The notes beneath the pieces are model-generated. The model searched no databases, was not told where the DNA came from, and worked only from the letters and a program-made list of their open reading frames with translations. From Gelidibacter salicanalis (lineage in GTDB: Bacteria > Bacteroidota > Bacteroidia > Flavobacteriales > Flavobacteriaceae): a DNA stretch of 39,413 nt. The position numbers were made by a program, and so were the translations under genes. This document shows, piece by piece, positions 25,996-34,665 of this stretch (its first letter is position 1; every line of letters begins with the position of its first letter). The DNA lies in assembly GCF_016469035.1 (NCBI RefSeq), contig NZ_JAEHJZ010000023.1, positions 941 through 40,353 on the forward strand. Reading direction: 5' to 3'.

Positions 25996-27090
25996 ATGAA
26001 ATATCTAGTTACCATCAGTAGAATAGTAGTTGGCCTTCTGTTTGTCATTTCGGGTTTTGTCAAGCTGAATGATCCTTTGGGTTTTGCTTATAAGCTTCAA
26101 GAATATTTCAGTACAGCGGTTTTAAACATTCCGTTTTTGGAACCGTATGCTTTAGGCATTGCGATTATTGTTGTGGTCTTTGAGGTTGTTTTGGGCATCT
26201 TTCTACTCATGGGCTATAAGCCCAGATTTACAGTATGGAGTTTGTTGTTGATGATCATCTTTTTCACGTTTCTTACCTTTTATTCGGCATATTTTGATAA
26301 AGTGAAAGACTGTGGATGCTTTGGGGACGCCATGCCGCTGACGCCGTGGCAGAGTTTTACCAAAGACATCATCTTATTGTTCTTTATACTCATTCTCTTT
26401 TTGGGCGTTAAACATATTAAGCCTATTTTTAGTAAATTAGGGACAACCGTTGTCGCGCTCCTTAGCTTTTTGGTGTCACTTTCATTTGCGTATTATGTGC
26501 TTATGCATTTGCCTGCTATTGATTTTAGAGCTTATAAAATTGGTGATAACCTTCAAGAAAACATGCAACTTGCACCTGATGCCAAGAGAGCGATTATTGA
26601 TTATGAGTGGACCTATACGCTCAATGGTGAAGAAAAAGTATTGACAGACCGCGGACAAGGGCCAGCTGAATACGATGATATTATCAACGTAGAAACCAAA
26701 GAAATTCAAGCCGCTGATATTCCTAAAATCCAAGATTTCTCTATAGAATCAGAAGATGAAGATTTGACGTCCTATTTCCTGGAAAAGGATAAGTTGATGA
26801 TGATTGTGGCTTACAATCTGAAATCATCAGAAAAAGAAGGAATGGCAAAATTGAAGGCGCTGTCAGATGAAGCGCTTAAAAAAGGATATACCGTTATTGG
26901 CATGACCACTTCTGACGAAGCCACCAAACAGGAGATCAAGGCGAAGTATGACTTCGATTTTGATTTTTATCTGTGCGATGAAAAGGTACTAAAAACCATT
27001 GTACGTGCAAATCCTGGTGTGGTCATTTTAAATAAAGGGACCGTGATGCAGAAAAAACATTGGAACGATATTGAAGATTTAAAATTATAA
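25996..27090 (+). CDS. DoxX/MauE-type membrane protein with thioredoxin-like tail (BT_3928 family)
   Basis: A 364-residue protein with an N-terminal DoxX-like membrane domain (four or five helices within residues 5-175), carrying a CGCFGD motif (DCGCFGDAMPLTPWQ at about residues 103-117) like that of MauE redox proteins. A soluble domain (about 180-364) resembles a thioredoxin fold without an evident CxxC. It probably takes part in envelope disulfide or electron chemistry, but partner and substrate are unknown. It sits 48 bp after the four-helix-bundle gene and 58 bp before tpiA. Confidence 0.85.
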   Translation: MKYLVTISRIVVGLLFVISGFVKLNDPLGFAYKLQEYFSTAVLNIPFLEPYALGIAIIVVVFEVVLGIFLLMGYKPRFTVWSLLLMIIFFTFLTFYSAYFDKVKDCGCFGDAMPLTPWQSFTKDIILLFFILILFLGVKHIKPIFSKLGTTVVALLSFLVSLSFAYYVLMHLPAIDFRAYKIGDNLQENMQLAPDAKRAIIDYEWTYTLNGEEKVLTDRGQGPAEYDDIINVETKEIQAADIPKIQDFSIESEDEDLTSYFLEKDKLMMIVAYNLKSSEKEGMAKLKALSDEALKKGYTVIGMTTSDEATKQEIKAKYDFDFDFYLCDEKVLKTIVRANPGVVILNKGTVMQKKHWNDIEDLKL

Positions 27091-27148
27091 ACCATAATAT
27101 TAATTAAATACAGAAGTCCGTTCAATTGAAATGGATTTAAATTAGGAT

Positions 27149-27898
27149 ATGAGAAAAAATATAGTAGCAGGAAATTGGAAAATGAACAATGATTTATCGG
27201 AAACCGAAACATTGATCAGAGAATTGAAATTGCAAAACAACCCGTCTGATGTTGAAGTCATGATTGCGCCATCCTTTACAAATCTTTGGCAAGCGTTCAA
27301 CACCCTAAAAGAGCATCCTATTGAAGTGATTGCACAAAATATGCATTTTGCTGATTCTGGAGCTTACACGGGTGAGGTTAGTGCCCCAATGCTCAAAAGT
27401 CTCGGCATTAAAACGGTTATTTTAGGACATAGTGAGCGCCGTGCCTATTTTAATGAAACAGATGCCATTTTAGCAAAAAAGGTTGATGCCGCTCTAAAAA
27501 ATGAATTGCGGATTATTTTCTGTTTTGGAGAAGAATTAAAAGACAGAAAATCTGACAACCACGAAACTGTCGTTGGCAATCAAATTAAAAACGCCTTATT
27601 TCATTTAGATGCCTCGGCACTTAACAGTATTGTATTGGCCTATGAGCCTGTTTGGGCAATTGGGACGGGAGAAACAGCAAGCCCAGAGCAAGCTCAAGAT
27701 ATGCATGCTTTTATTAGAAAAACATTAGCTGCCAAATACGGCAATGATTTTGCAAATGAAGTCTCTATTTTATACGGGGGTAGTGTTAAGCCAAGCAACG
27801 CCAAAGAGATTTTCTCTAAACCGGATGTAGATGGTGGATTGATTGGCGGTGCAGCGTTAAATGCTGAAGACTTTTTTGCCATTGCGAATGCGTTCTAA
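27149..27898 (+). CDS. tpiA: triosephosphate isomerase
   Basis: Interconverts dihydroxyacetone phosphate and glyceraldehyde 3-phosphate in glycolysis. All active-site elements are present: NWKMN with Lys11, the electrophilic His94 in GHSERR, the catalytic base Glu166 in AYEPVWAIGTG (also the flexible loop), and the phosphate-binding LYGGSVKP and GGLIGGAAL motifs. The 249-residue length is standard. It is the fourth gene of the DUF1599-clpS run. Confidence 0.98.
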   Translation: MRKNIVAGNWKMNNDLSETETLIRELKLQNNPSDVEVMIAPSFTNLWQAFNTLKEHPIEVIAQNMHFADSGAYTGEVSAPMLKSLGIKTVILGHSERRAYFNETDAILAKKVDAALKNELRIIFCFGEELKDRKSDNHETVVGNQIKNALFHLDASALNSIVLAYEPVWAIGTGETASPEQAQDMHAFIRKTLAAKYGNDFANEVSILYGGSVKPSNAKEIFSKPDVDGGLIGGAALNAEDFFAIANAF

Positions 27899-27971
27899 TT
27901 TTTAATAAAATCATGTTGTGGCGGGTTGATGTTTTCAACTCGGTGGATCATCATCAAATTGTGTATCATAA

Positions 27972-28808
27972 ATGTCAAATACCATCTATATCGGTTATCA
28001 GTTTAAAGTGGCGCCTTTGCAACCCGGAACAGAGATTCTAATTGCAGAATTGGGCTATGCAGGCTTTGAAAGTTTTGTGGAAACTGAAGAAGGCGTTACA
28101 GCCTACATTCAGAAGGACGAATGGAATGCCAATATTCTTGAAGAGATCCAGATTTTAGATTCTGATGAATTTGAAATCACATATACCTTTGAAGATATAG
28201 AACCCACCAATTGGAATGAAGAATGGGAAAAGAATTTTAATCCTATTGTGGTGGATGGTGTGTGTTCAGTACGAGCACCTTTTCACGAAAAACCAGATAC
28301 TGCGTACGATATTATTATTGAGCCAAAAATGAGTTTTGGAACAGGGCATCATGAAACTACACACATGATGATTCAGCATATTCTTAAGAACGATTTCAAG
28401 GATAAATCTGTTTTAGATATGGGCTGTGGGACAGGCGTTTTAGCTATTCTTGCTGAAATGAAAGGCGCAAAACCTATTGATGCCATTGATTATGACAACT
28501 GGTGTTATTTAAACAGTATGGAAAATGTGGAGCGTAATAATTGCGAACACATTACGGTATTGGAAGGCGATGCAAGCCTGTTAAAAAATCAAAAATATGA
28601 CGTGGTGATTGCCAACATCAACCGAAACATTCTTTTAAATGATTTGGGAGCCTACGCAAAATGTATGAATCCGAATGGAACAATGTTTCTAAGTGGCTTT
28701 TATGTTGACGACATTCCTGCCATTAAAGAAGAATGCAATAAACACGGATTATCCTACGTTGAAAGATTAGAAAAAAACAAATGGGTTGCTCTAAAATTCG
28801 TAAATTAG
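27972..28808 (+). CDS. prmA: ribosomal protein L11 methyltransferase
   Basis: SAM-dependent methyltransferase that trimethylates ribosomal protein L11. The N-terminal substrate-recognition domain (residues 1-90) is followed by the signature FGTGHHETTHMM (about 117-128), the SAM motif VLDMGCGTGVLAI (about 144-156), AIDYDNW, and the catalytic-region motif ANINRNIL (about 214-221). Length (278) fits the family. It lies 73 bp after tpiA and 62 bp before clpS. Confidence 0.96.
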   Translation: MSNTIYIGYQFKVAPLQPGTEILIAELGYAGFESFVETEEGVTAYIQKDEWNANILEEIQILDSDEFEITYTFEDIEPTNWNEEWEKNFNPIVVDGVCSVRAPFHEKPDTAYDIIIEPKMSFGTGHHETTHMMIQHILKNDFKDKSVLDMGCGTGVLAILAEMKGAKPIDAIDYDNWCYLNSMENVERNNCEHITVLEGDASLLKNQKYDVVIANINRNILLNDLGAYAKCMNPNGTMFLSGFYVDDIPAIKEECNKHGLSYVERLEKNKWVALKFVN

Positions 28809-28870
28809 TTACACCCAATAGCGTATAATTATCAACTGCAGGCTAATATCTGTATAATGAAGACTAAAAA

Positions 28871-29146
28871 ATGAGTACTAAAGAGAAAATTCAAGAAGAC
28901 CTTCTCGTTGATACCCAAGAAGACAAACTAAACGAGATTGTGCTGTACAATGATGAGGTCAATACGTTTGACTATGTTATAGACACCTTAATCTACGCCT
29001 GCGATCATACGCCAGAACAAGCGGAGCAATGTTCCATATTAGTACATTACAAAGGAAAATGTACTGTAAAAACGGGTTCGTATGACGATCTTGAGCCACG
29101 TTGTTCCAAGCTTTTGCAAGCAGGGTTGAGTGCCGAGATAGTTTAG
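28871..29146 (+). CDS. clpS: ClpS adaptor of the Clp protease
   Basis: Delivers N-degron substrates to the ClpAP/ClpCP-type protease. The 91 residues include the ClpS signature VLYNDEVNTFDYVIDTL, with the substrate-binding Asn-Asp, then the His/Cys-rich helix ACDHTPEQAEQCSILVHYKGKC and GSYDDLEPRCSKLLQAGLSAEI. It is the last gene of the run and ends at a strong bidirectional terminator. Confidence 0.96.
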   Translation: MSTKEKIQEDLLVDTQEDKLNEIVLYNDEVNTFDYVIDTLIYACDHTPEQAEQCSILVHYKGKCTVKTGSYDDLEPRCSKLLQAGLSAEIV

Positions 29147-29170
29147 ACAATGACATACTTTTACAAAACT

Positions 29171-29207
29171 AAAAGACCTCACATGTTTTAAATCTGTGAG
29201 GTCTTTT
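29171..29207. terminator. bidirectional terminator between clpS and the sulfur operon
   Basis: AAAAGACCTCACA (29171-29183) and TGTGAGGTCTTTT (29195-29207) form a perfect 13-bp stem with T-tracts in both directions, between two convergent transcription units. Confidence 0.92.
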
Positions 29208-29246
29208 GCAATTATATATGATTTCAGTTCTTAAAACTGACTCTTT

Positions 29247-30653
29247 TTATAAAGTTGAAGGACAGACAAACTCTGTAGTTATTAAATCAGTTTCCTTAAT
29301 GGCTGCAAATCCGCCGGCTACATCCACCAAGTTATCAAATCCTCGTGCTTTTAAGATAGACGCCGCAATAACAGAACGGTAACCACCAGCGCAATGAAGG
29401 AAATAAGTTTTCTTAGCATCTATTTGATTCATATTCTCATTGATGAAATCGAGAGCAAAATGTTGTGCATCTTCTAAATGGGACGAATTGTATTCGCCAT
29501 CTTTTCTCACATCAAGAATATTAATGTCTTGCGATTTTGCTTTATTAACAAATGCTTCCACAGAAATGGATTCCAAAGTCCCCACATCTTTACCAGCAGC
29601 TCTCCAAGCCTTAATTCCACCTTCTAAATAACCCAATGTGTTGTCGTAGCCCACACGGGATAAACGGGTCACAGCTTCTTCGCTTTTACCTTCAGGAACC
29701 ACCAGAATCAACGGTTGCTTCAAGTCGGTTATCAAAGCCCCAACCCACGGAGCAAATTGTCCGTTCAAGCCTATAAATATAGAATTAGGTACATGGCCTG
29801 AAATAAAATCTTCTTGAGTTCTGACATCCAGGACCAAAGCATCTTCATGGTTGGCCATGGTTTCAAAATCCTCTGGACTTAACGGCACATTTCCGGTTTC
29901 TAAAACCTGCTCAAAAGCGTCGTAGCCCGTTTTGTTCAGCATCGCATTTTTTGCAAAATACTGGGGTGGTGGAGGCATACCGTCCAACACTTCTTTTACA
30001 AATTCGTCTCTAGTCATATCAGCACGAAGGGCATAGTTGGTTTTTTTCTGATCGCCAATAGTGCCCACGGTTTCTTTGCTTAAATTTTTTCCACATGCAG
30101 AACCAGCACCATGTGCGGGATACACAATAACGTCATCAGCCAAGGTCATAATTTTTGTACGAAGTGAATCGTAGAGCATTCCTGCTAAATCTTCCTTGGT
30201 TAAATCAGATTTAATGGCTAGATCTGGTCGTCCCACATCGCCTAAAAACAGGGTGTCACCTGAGAAAATAGCATGATTGTTTCCATTTTCATCTATCAAC
30301 AGAAAGGTAGTCGATTCTAGAGTATGTCCAGGGGTATGTAAGGCTTTGATCTTGATTTTTCCAATTTTGAATTCTTCGTCATCTGTAGCAGAATGAATGT
30401 CGTAGCTTGTCTCAGCTCCAGGGCCGTAAACAATAGTCGCGCCGGTTGTATTAGCTAAATCAACGTGTCCAGAGACAAAATCGGCATGAAAATGCGTTTC
30501 AAAAACATATTTGATGATGGCATTTTCAGCATTGGCTTTATCCATATAAGGTTGGATTTCTCGCAACGGATCTATAATGGCCACTTCACCATCAGATTCA
30601 ATATAATATGCCCCATGGGCCAAACAACCTGTATATATTTGTTCTATTTTCAT
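29247..30653 (-). CDS. metallo-beta-lactamase/double-rhodanese protein (persulfide dioxygenase-sulfurtransferase, CstB/Blh type)
   Basis: A 468-residue sulfide-detoxification enzyme. Residues 1-240 are a persulfide-dioxygenase-type MBL domain with metal ligands in THFHADFVSGH (H54, H56, D58, H63), HTPGHT and FSGDTLFLGDVGRPDL. Two rhodanese domains follow: the first (about 260-350) has no catalytic Cys in its loop (LILVVPEGKSEEA), while the second (about 365-460) has Cys421 in YFLHCAGGYRS. This layout matches CstB, which oxidises persulfides and makes thiosulfate. It is the distal gene of a sulfur operon, 111 bp after the TauE gene. Domain assignment is firm; exact substrate is inferred. Confidence 0.92.
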   Translation of the reverse strand: MKIEQIYTGCLAHGAYYIESDGEVAIIDPLREIQPYMDKANAENAIIKYVFETHFHADFVSGHVDLANTTGATIVYGPGAETSYDIHSATDDEEFKIGKIKIKALHTPGHTLESTTFLLIDENGNNHAIFSGDTLFLGDVGRPDLAIKSDLTKEDLAGMLYDSLRTKIMTLADDVIVYPAHGAGSACGKNLSKETVGTIGDQKKTNYALRADMTRDEFVKEVLDGMPPPPQYFAKNAMLNKTGYDAFEQVLETGNVPLSPEDFETMANHEDALVLDVRTQEDFISGHVPNSIFIGLNGQFAPWVGALITDLKQPLILVVPEGKSEEAVTRLSRVGYDNTLGYLEGGIKAWRAAGKDVGTLESISVEAFVNKAKSQDINILDVRKDGEYNSSHLEDAQHFALDFINENMNQIDAKKTYFLHCAGGYRSVIAASILKARGFDNLVDVAGGFAAIKETDLITTEFVCPSTL

Positions 30654-30764
30654 AAATTTTTATTTTTGAATTCCCTCAAAAGAGAAGCTTAATTTTTAAA
30701 GACACTTCCGGGCTCAAAGCTGCAACATCCATCGCGGTGCTATTGTAACGTTGGTTACCCTTTA

Positions 30765-31556
30765 TCAGGTCAATTCCATATACATGATGTAGCACGCCAT
30801 GATTAAGGTGAAATAACCAAACCCTCGTTTTAAACTTTGATTGGAAACGTATTTGGAAGCGTATCCTCCTAAAATTATGCCAATTATGGTCAATCCTGAA
30901 AAAGTGAGTAGGAAGGTCCATCCTATAGCAATGTTTTGAATGTCGCCCGTAAATCCGATAAGCGAATTTAACGTGATGATCACCAATGATGTGCCTACCG
31001 CTTTTTTCATTGGAAGGTTTGCCCAAAGCACCAAAGCTGGTACGTATAAAAATCCGCCACCCGCACCGATCAGTCCAGTAATGGTTCCGATAATGAGGCC
31101 TTGGATAAACGTGAGGTGGTAAGGTTGATTTTTGTGAGGTCCTTCAACTTCTTTTTTCTTTCTGATCATTGAAATTGAAGATAACAACATGATAATTGCA
31201 AAAAACAACATGATGGCCACTTCTTTGGTCAGTGTGAAGTCATTCCATTGGAAAAATGTATCGGGGAGTCCAGGTACCAAATAGCGTCGGGTTAAATAGA
31301 CGGCCACAAATGATGGAAACGAAAAAATTAAGCCTATTTTAAAATCGACCAGTTTTTTCTTGTGTTTTTGGAACGTTCCAACCAAAGACGATGATCCCAC
31401 AATAAATAAGGAATACGCCGTAGCAATAATAGGATTAAACCCTAATAGATACACTAAAATAGGCACTGTTAATATGGAACCGCCGCCACCAATTAGCCCT
31501 AGCACGAAGCCAACTAACAACGCTCCAATAAAACCAAAAATGTGCAGTGTATCCAT
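30765..31556 (-). CDS. TauE/SafE (DUF81) sulfite/sulfoacetate exporter family
   Basis: A 263-residue polytopic inner-membrane protein of the TauE/SafE family, known to export sulfite, sulfoacetate and other organosulfur anions. The two family repeats are visible: GLIGGGGSILTVPILVYLLG (residues about 20-39) and GLIGAGGGFLYVPALVLW (about 155-172), each followed by AxxTSL-like stretches. About seven or eight helices are expected. It starts two bases after the stop of the YeeE-like gene, so it is co-transcribed. By context it probably exports sulfite or thiosulfate produced by the CstB-like enzyme. Confidence 0.92.
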   Translation of the reverse strand: MDTLHIFGFIGALLVGFVLGLIGGGGSILTVPILVYLLGFNPIIATAYSLFIVGSSSLVGTFQKHKKKLVDFKIGLIFSFPSFVAVYLTRRYLVPGLPDTFFQWNDFTLTKEVAIMLFFAIIMLLSSISMIRKKKEVEGPHKNQPYHLTFIQGLIIGTITGLIGAGGGFLYVPALVLWANLPMKKAVGTSLVIITLNSLIGFTGDIQNIAIGWTFLLTFSGLTIIGIILGGYASKYVSNQSLKRGFGYFTLIMACYIMYMELT

Positions 31557-31558
31557 AA

Positions 31559-31972
31559 TTACTGCGGTAGTTTATCTCTAAAAACGCCATAGGCATAAGT
31601 GCCTAATATAGCAGCTAAAATAACGATGATTATTGTAAAAAAGCCAGTGCCAACCAGAATGTACATCGGGCCTGGACAAGCGCCGGACAAAGCCCAGCCC
31701 AATCCGAATAGCGTGCCGCCAACAATATAGCGGGTCAGACCTTTTTCTTTATTGGGTACGCTCATTAAGCCACCCTCTATGTTTTTGAACTTGAATTTTT
31801 TTGTAATGAGCATCAACAGTATTCCTATGACCACAGCCGACCCAATAATACCATACATGTGAAATGATTCAAAACGGAACATTTCATAAATGCGATACCA
31901 AGATACGGCTTCGGATTTTACCAGAACAATCCCAAAGACAATTCCAACGAGTAAGAATTTTATAAATTTCAT
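31559..31972 (-). CDS. YeeE/YedE-type membrane protein, small half (DUF6691-like)
   Basis: A 137-residue inner-membrane protein related to one half of YeeE/YedE (DUF395) thiosulfate transporters. The ATG at 31970-31972 (MKFIKFLLVGIVFGIVLVKS) is preferred over a TTG eight codons upstream. Four membrane segments are visible; the family motif GLGWALSGACPGPM (Cys near residue 98) carries the conserved Cys that handles sulfur in the pore. It is paired with the following half-size protein, with which it probably forms the full channel. It sits 2 bp before the TauE gene. Confidence 0.88.
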   Translation of the reverse strand: MKFIKFLLVGIVFGIVLVKSEAVSWYRIYEMFRFESFHMYGIIGSAVVIGILLMLITKKFKFKNIEGGLMSVPNKEKGLTRYIVGGTLFGLGWALSGACPGPMYILVGTGFFTIIIVILAAILGTYAYGVFRDKLPQ

Positions 31973-32049
31973 TTGTGTGTTTTTTATGTGGTGCAAAGGT
32001 CAGAAGCAATTTCCGTGTCAACTTTTTGAGTAATCTAGGGCTTGCAAAT

Positions 32050-32059
32050 TGACATGTCA
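32050..32059. repeat. short perfect palindrome inside the sulfur operon
   Basis: TGACATGTCA is a perfect 10-bp palindrome just after the stop of the larger YeeE gene. A related TGACATGTGA lies upstream of the operon near 32779. Either could bind a regulator; the evidence is slight. Confidence 0.2.
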
Positions 32060-32061
32060 TG

Positions 32062-32622
32062 TTAACCGAAAATTAATGGGAATACTAAATGAATCATGAT
32101 TAATCCACCTAAGAAAAAACCGATAACGGCAATTAATGACGGCAATTGTAAAGTGCTGAGTCCTGTGATGGCGTGACCAGAAGTACAACCTGCTGCGTAA
32201 CGTGTTCCAAAACCAACCAAGAAACCACCAATAATTAAAATAGACAATCCTTTTAAGCTTAAGGCCGACTCCCAACTAAAAAGCTCTGCTGGCAACAGTG
32301 ATTTTCCAGCATTTTCAAACCCTAATTGTGATAGGCTTTCAACAGTTACAGGATTTAAATCCATATCAGTTGGTACAGAGAGTAAAAAATGAGCGATAAA
32401 TCCGCCGATTACTGCTCCTAAAACCACTGTGAGATTCCATTTCTGAGCTTTCCAATCGAAGTCAAAGAATTTTGTTTTTTTACCGGCTCCTGCAATGGTG
32501 CAAAAGGTTTTTAAATTTGAAGACATGCCAAATGTTTTCCCAAAATAAATAAGAGTAAACATAATAAGTGCCATCATTGGGCCGGCAACATACCAAGGCC
32601 AAGGTTGTAAAATGTGGTTCAT
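32062..32622 (-). CDS. YeeE/YedE family sulfur transporter, larger half
   Basis: A 186-residue inner-membrane protein of the YeeE/YedE (DUF395) family. The motif GFGTRYAAGCTSGHAITGLS (Cys near residue 150) is the conserved Cys-containing pore motif of this group, which in YeeE passes thiosulfate by transient Cys hydrogen bonding. Four or five helices; N-terminus NHILQPWPWYVAGPMMAL. It is the first gene of the four-gene sulfur operon, with 89 bp between it and the smaller half. Transport direction is not determined. Confidence 0.88.
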   Translation of the reverse strand: MNHILQPWPWYVAGPMMALIMFTLIYFGKTFGMSSNLKTFCTIAGAGKKTKFFDFDWKAQKWNLTVVLGAVIGGFIAHFLLSVPTDMDLNPVTVESLSQLGFENAGKSLLPAELFSWESALSLKGLSILIIGGFLVGFGTRYAAGCTSGHAITGLSTLQLPSLIAVIGFFLGGLIMIHLVFPLIFG

Positions 32623-32641
32623 TAAAATTTTAAATTTAATG

Positions 32642-32649
32642 CAAATGTA
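32642..32649 (-). promoter_or_regulatory. -7 element of the sulfur operon
   Basis: CAAATGTA on the plus strand reads TACATTTG on the minus strand, an exact TAnnTTTG match 20 bases upstream of the first ATG. No TTG is found at -33, consistent with a promoter that may need an activator. Confidence 0.4.
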
Positions 32650-32982
32650 AGGGTACTAAAGATGATTTATAAATTTTGTAGGCTAAAAAAAGCCTTTTTG
32701 ATAGCTGCTTACTACTATTTTTAGAATCCAGGAAATGTATTTTAAATATGACCTGATGATTTAAAGAGTGCTAATAATGATGATATTTGACATGTGATTC
32801 CCTCTAAGACGTTTTGATTTAGTGTTTTAAGTGTTTTTTAAAAGTTCTAGTTTTGCGTTTAACCTATTAGAAAAGTTCAGAATTCTGGGGCTGCAGGCTT
32901 TAAAAGAGAAACATTTACAATTTTGGATTAAAATGTTTGGTAGTATTTTAATAAAAGTATTATATTTGCAGCCACTTTAAAA
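32650..32982. other. intergenic region between sulfur operon and tRNA-Arg
   Basis: No gene is seen. It separates the divergent sulfur operon from tRNA-Arg and holds the tRNA promoter near its right end. The AT-rich middle (32690-32930) shows no strong hairpin or repeat. Confidence 0.5.
32937..32968 (+). promoter_or_regulatory. tRNA-Arg promoter
   Basis: TTG (32937-32939), a 21-base spacer and TATATTTG (32961-32968) match the Bacteroidota consensus. The tRNA begins 15 bases after the -7 element. Confidence 0.65.
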
Positions 32983-33056
32983 GGCCTCGTGGCGCAACTG
33001 AATAGCGCACTTGATTACGGCTCAAGAGGTTACTGGTTTGAATCCAGTCGAGGTCA
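32983..33056 (+). tRNA. tRNA-Arg (ACG)
   Basis: Cloverleaf: acceptor GGCCTCG/CGAGGTC, D stem GCGC/GCGC, anticodon stem CTTGA/TCAAG with loop TTACGGC (anticodon ACG, normally deaminated to ICG), T arm ACTGG-TTTGAAT-CCAGT, and discriminator A. CCA is not encoded. An integrase gene follows, so its 3' end is the probable attachment site of the downstream island. Confidence 0.95.
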
Positions 33057-33081
33057 CTCAAGGCTTTATCAAAAAGCACCA

Positions 33082-33122
33082 AAACCGCGCAAATCCTAGA
33101 ATTTGCGCGGTTTCTTGTTTTT
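33082..33122 (+). terminator. tRNA-Arg terminator
   Basis: AAACCGCGCAAAT (33082-33094) pairs perfectly with ATTTGCGCGGTTT (33101-33113) and is followed by a T-rich tract (TTTCTTGTTTTTT). It starts 26 bases after the tRNA. Confidence 0.88.
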
Positions 33123-33149
33123 TGGGAATTCATATAATTTGATGTTTTA

Positions 33150-33208
33150 TGGTAGCTTATGGTAGCTATTCGGTAAGTTCAGATTATAAATGGTAGCTTT
33201 AGCTACCA
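33150..33208. repeat. iterated TGGTAGCT sites before the integrase gene
   Basis: TGGTAGCT occurs at 33150, 33160 and 33191, and inverted as AGCTACCA at 33201-33208. The last two form a perfect 8-bp inverted repeat around TT. The first two are 10 bp apart. The position between the tRNA and int suits integrase arm-type or excisionase sites, or an int operator. Confidence 0.6.
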
Positions 33209-33300
33209 CGAAGGGATTCAACATAAGGTTGAATATTGGTTATTATTTTAGGTTTGATTTGACTTTCGCGATGATTCAAGTTTAATTTAAAGCCAAAGTT

Positions 33301-34665
33301 ATGCGTACTTCAAAAACATTTTCCATTCAATTTTGGATGGATACAAAGAAATCCAAGAATGGAGAGGGTCTCATTTATGCCAGAATTAATGTAGATCAAA
33401 AAAGATTGAGCATTAGTCTCAAAAGAAAGTTAGCCATGGAACAATGGGATTTCAAAACCCAGAAACATCAAGGTGCCTCACTGACCGCTAAGGAATTTAA
33501 CCGTTATTTGGATTTATCCAAATCGAAACTTTTTAGGTGTTATCAAGAGCTGCGTGATAACGGCGAGGAAGTGACCAGCAAAGCCATCAAGAATCTCTTT
33601 TTAAATGAAAATTCGAATGGCCACACTCTTCAGGATCTTATAGATTATCATTCAAAGAAAATTGAGAATACCCATGCTATTGGGTCAATTAGAAATTTCA
33701 AAGTTACTGAAGGTTATATTGAGCGGTTTTTAAAGAAGAAACGACTTGTGGATATTTCTCTATCAGGTTTGAATTTTGAGTTTTTGTGTGATTTTGAAAA
33801 CTTTCTCAATGCCTACTATCCAAAAGGCCATCCAAAAGCAATGAGTCATAATACCGTAACTAAACACATTCAACGCTTCCGAAAAATAGTAACGCTTGCA
33901 TACAATCTTGAATGGATAAAGGATGATCCCTTCCGTAGATGGAAATCGACATTTGACAAAGTGGACCGAGAGTTTTTGTCCGATAGCGAACTTTCTAAAC
34001 TGGCAACACATCATTTCCAGGTTGACCGACTGGACCGTGTACGGGATCTTTTTGTTTTCAGTTGTTACACGGGCATTTCATATGTTGATATCAGAAATTT
34101 AACTAAAAAGAATGTTTGGATTGGCGATGATGAGGGCAATAAATGGATTACCACTTTTAGGCAAAAGACGAATACTAAAATCAAGATTCCGTTATTGTTT
34201 CGTGCTGAACAGATCCTGAATAAATATGAAACCCATCCAGTCACTGAAATATCTGGTACCCTTTTGCCCTCTATAACAAATGAGAAGGCAAATCTTTATC
34301 TTAAAGAAATTGCTACTGAGGTTGGTATTGAAAAAAATCTGACCTTTCACATGGCACGTCACACTTTTGCAACAACGGTCGCTCTAAGCAATGGAATGCC
34401 TATTGAAACCGTTTCCAAAATATTAGGACATTCGAAAATTACAACCACTCAAATTTATGCTCGTGTCATGGATCACAAAATTAAGTCAGACATGGATGCC
34501 GTTCAAGAAAGGCTCAATGAAAAGGCGAGAAAACTTGAAGAGGAAAAAGAACTTATGCATTTACGGGAAAAGATTATTGCGGCCGAAAAGAAAAACTATT
34601 CCCATATGACGAAAGAAGAACTACTTAAGAAATTGAACAAAATAATGAACGAAAAATCGGATTAG
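33301..34665 (+). CDS. tyrosine site-specific integrase
   Basis: A 454-residue tyrosine recombinase that would integrate and excise the element beginning at tRNA-Arg. The N-terminal arm-binding domain (about 1-100) and SAM-like core-binding domain (about 108-215) precede the catalytic domain. Catalytic residues: H350-x-x-R353 (HMARHTF), H377 (ILGHS) and nucleophile Y386 (TTTQIYARV). The first Arg of the usual TGLR motif is Ser260 (CYTGISYVDIRNL), as in the IntDOT group of Bacteroidota elements. The last 50 residues are a Lys/Glu-rich coiled-coil tail. The gene points away from the tRNA. Function is secure; element type is not known. Confidence 0.93.
   Translation: MRTSKTFSIQFWMDTKKSKNGEGLIYARINVDQKRLSISLKRKLAMEQWDFKTQKHQGASLTAKEFNRYLDLSKSKLFRCYQELRDNGEEVTSKAIKNLFLNENSNGHTLQDLIDYHSKKIENTHAIGSIRNFKVTEGYIERFLKKKRLVDISLSGLNFEFLCDFENFLNAYYPKGHPKAMSHNTVTKHIQRFRKIVTLAYNLEWIKDDPFRRWKSTFDKVDREFLSDSELSKLATHHFQVDRLDRVRDLFVFSCYTGISYVDIRNLTKKNVWIGDDEGNKWITTFRQKTNTKIKIPLLFRAEQILNKYETHPVTEISGTLLPSITNEKANLYLKEIATEVGIEKNLTFHMARHTFATTVALSNGMPIETVSKILGHSKITTTQIYARVMDHKIKSDMDAVQERLNEKARKLEEEKELMHLREKIIAAEKKNYSHMTKEELLKKLNKIMNEKSD

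Noticed and set aside
30745-30758. GTAAC/GTTAC inverted repeat between the TauE and CstB-like genes
   Set aside because: A 5-bp stem is too short to support a terminator or operator claim.
30676-31026. Minus-strand frame of 116 codons overlapping the TauE/SafE gene
   Set aside because: It lies in another frame of a clear membrane-protein gene, and its His/Arg-rich composition is typical of a shadow frame.
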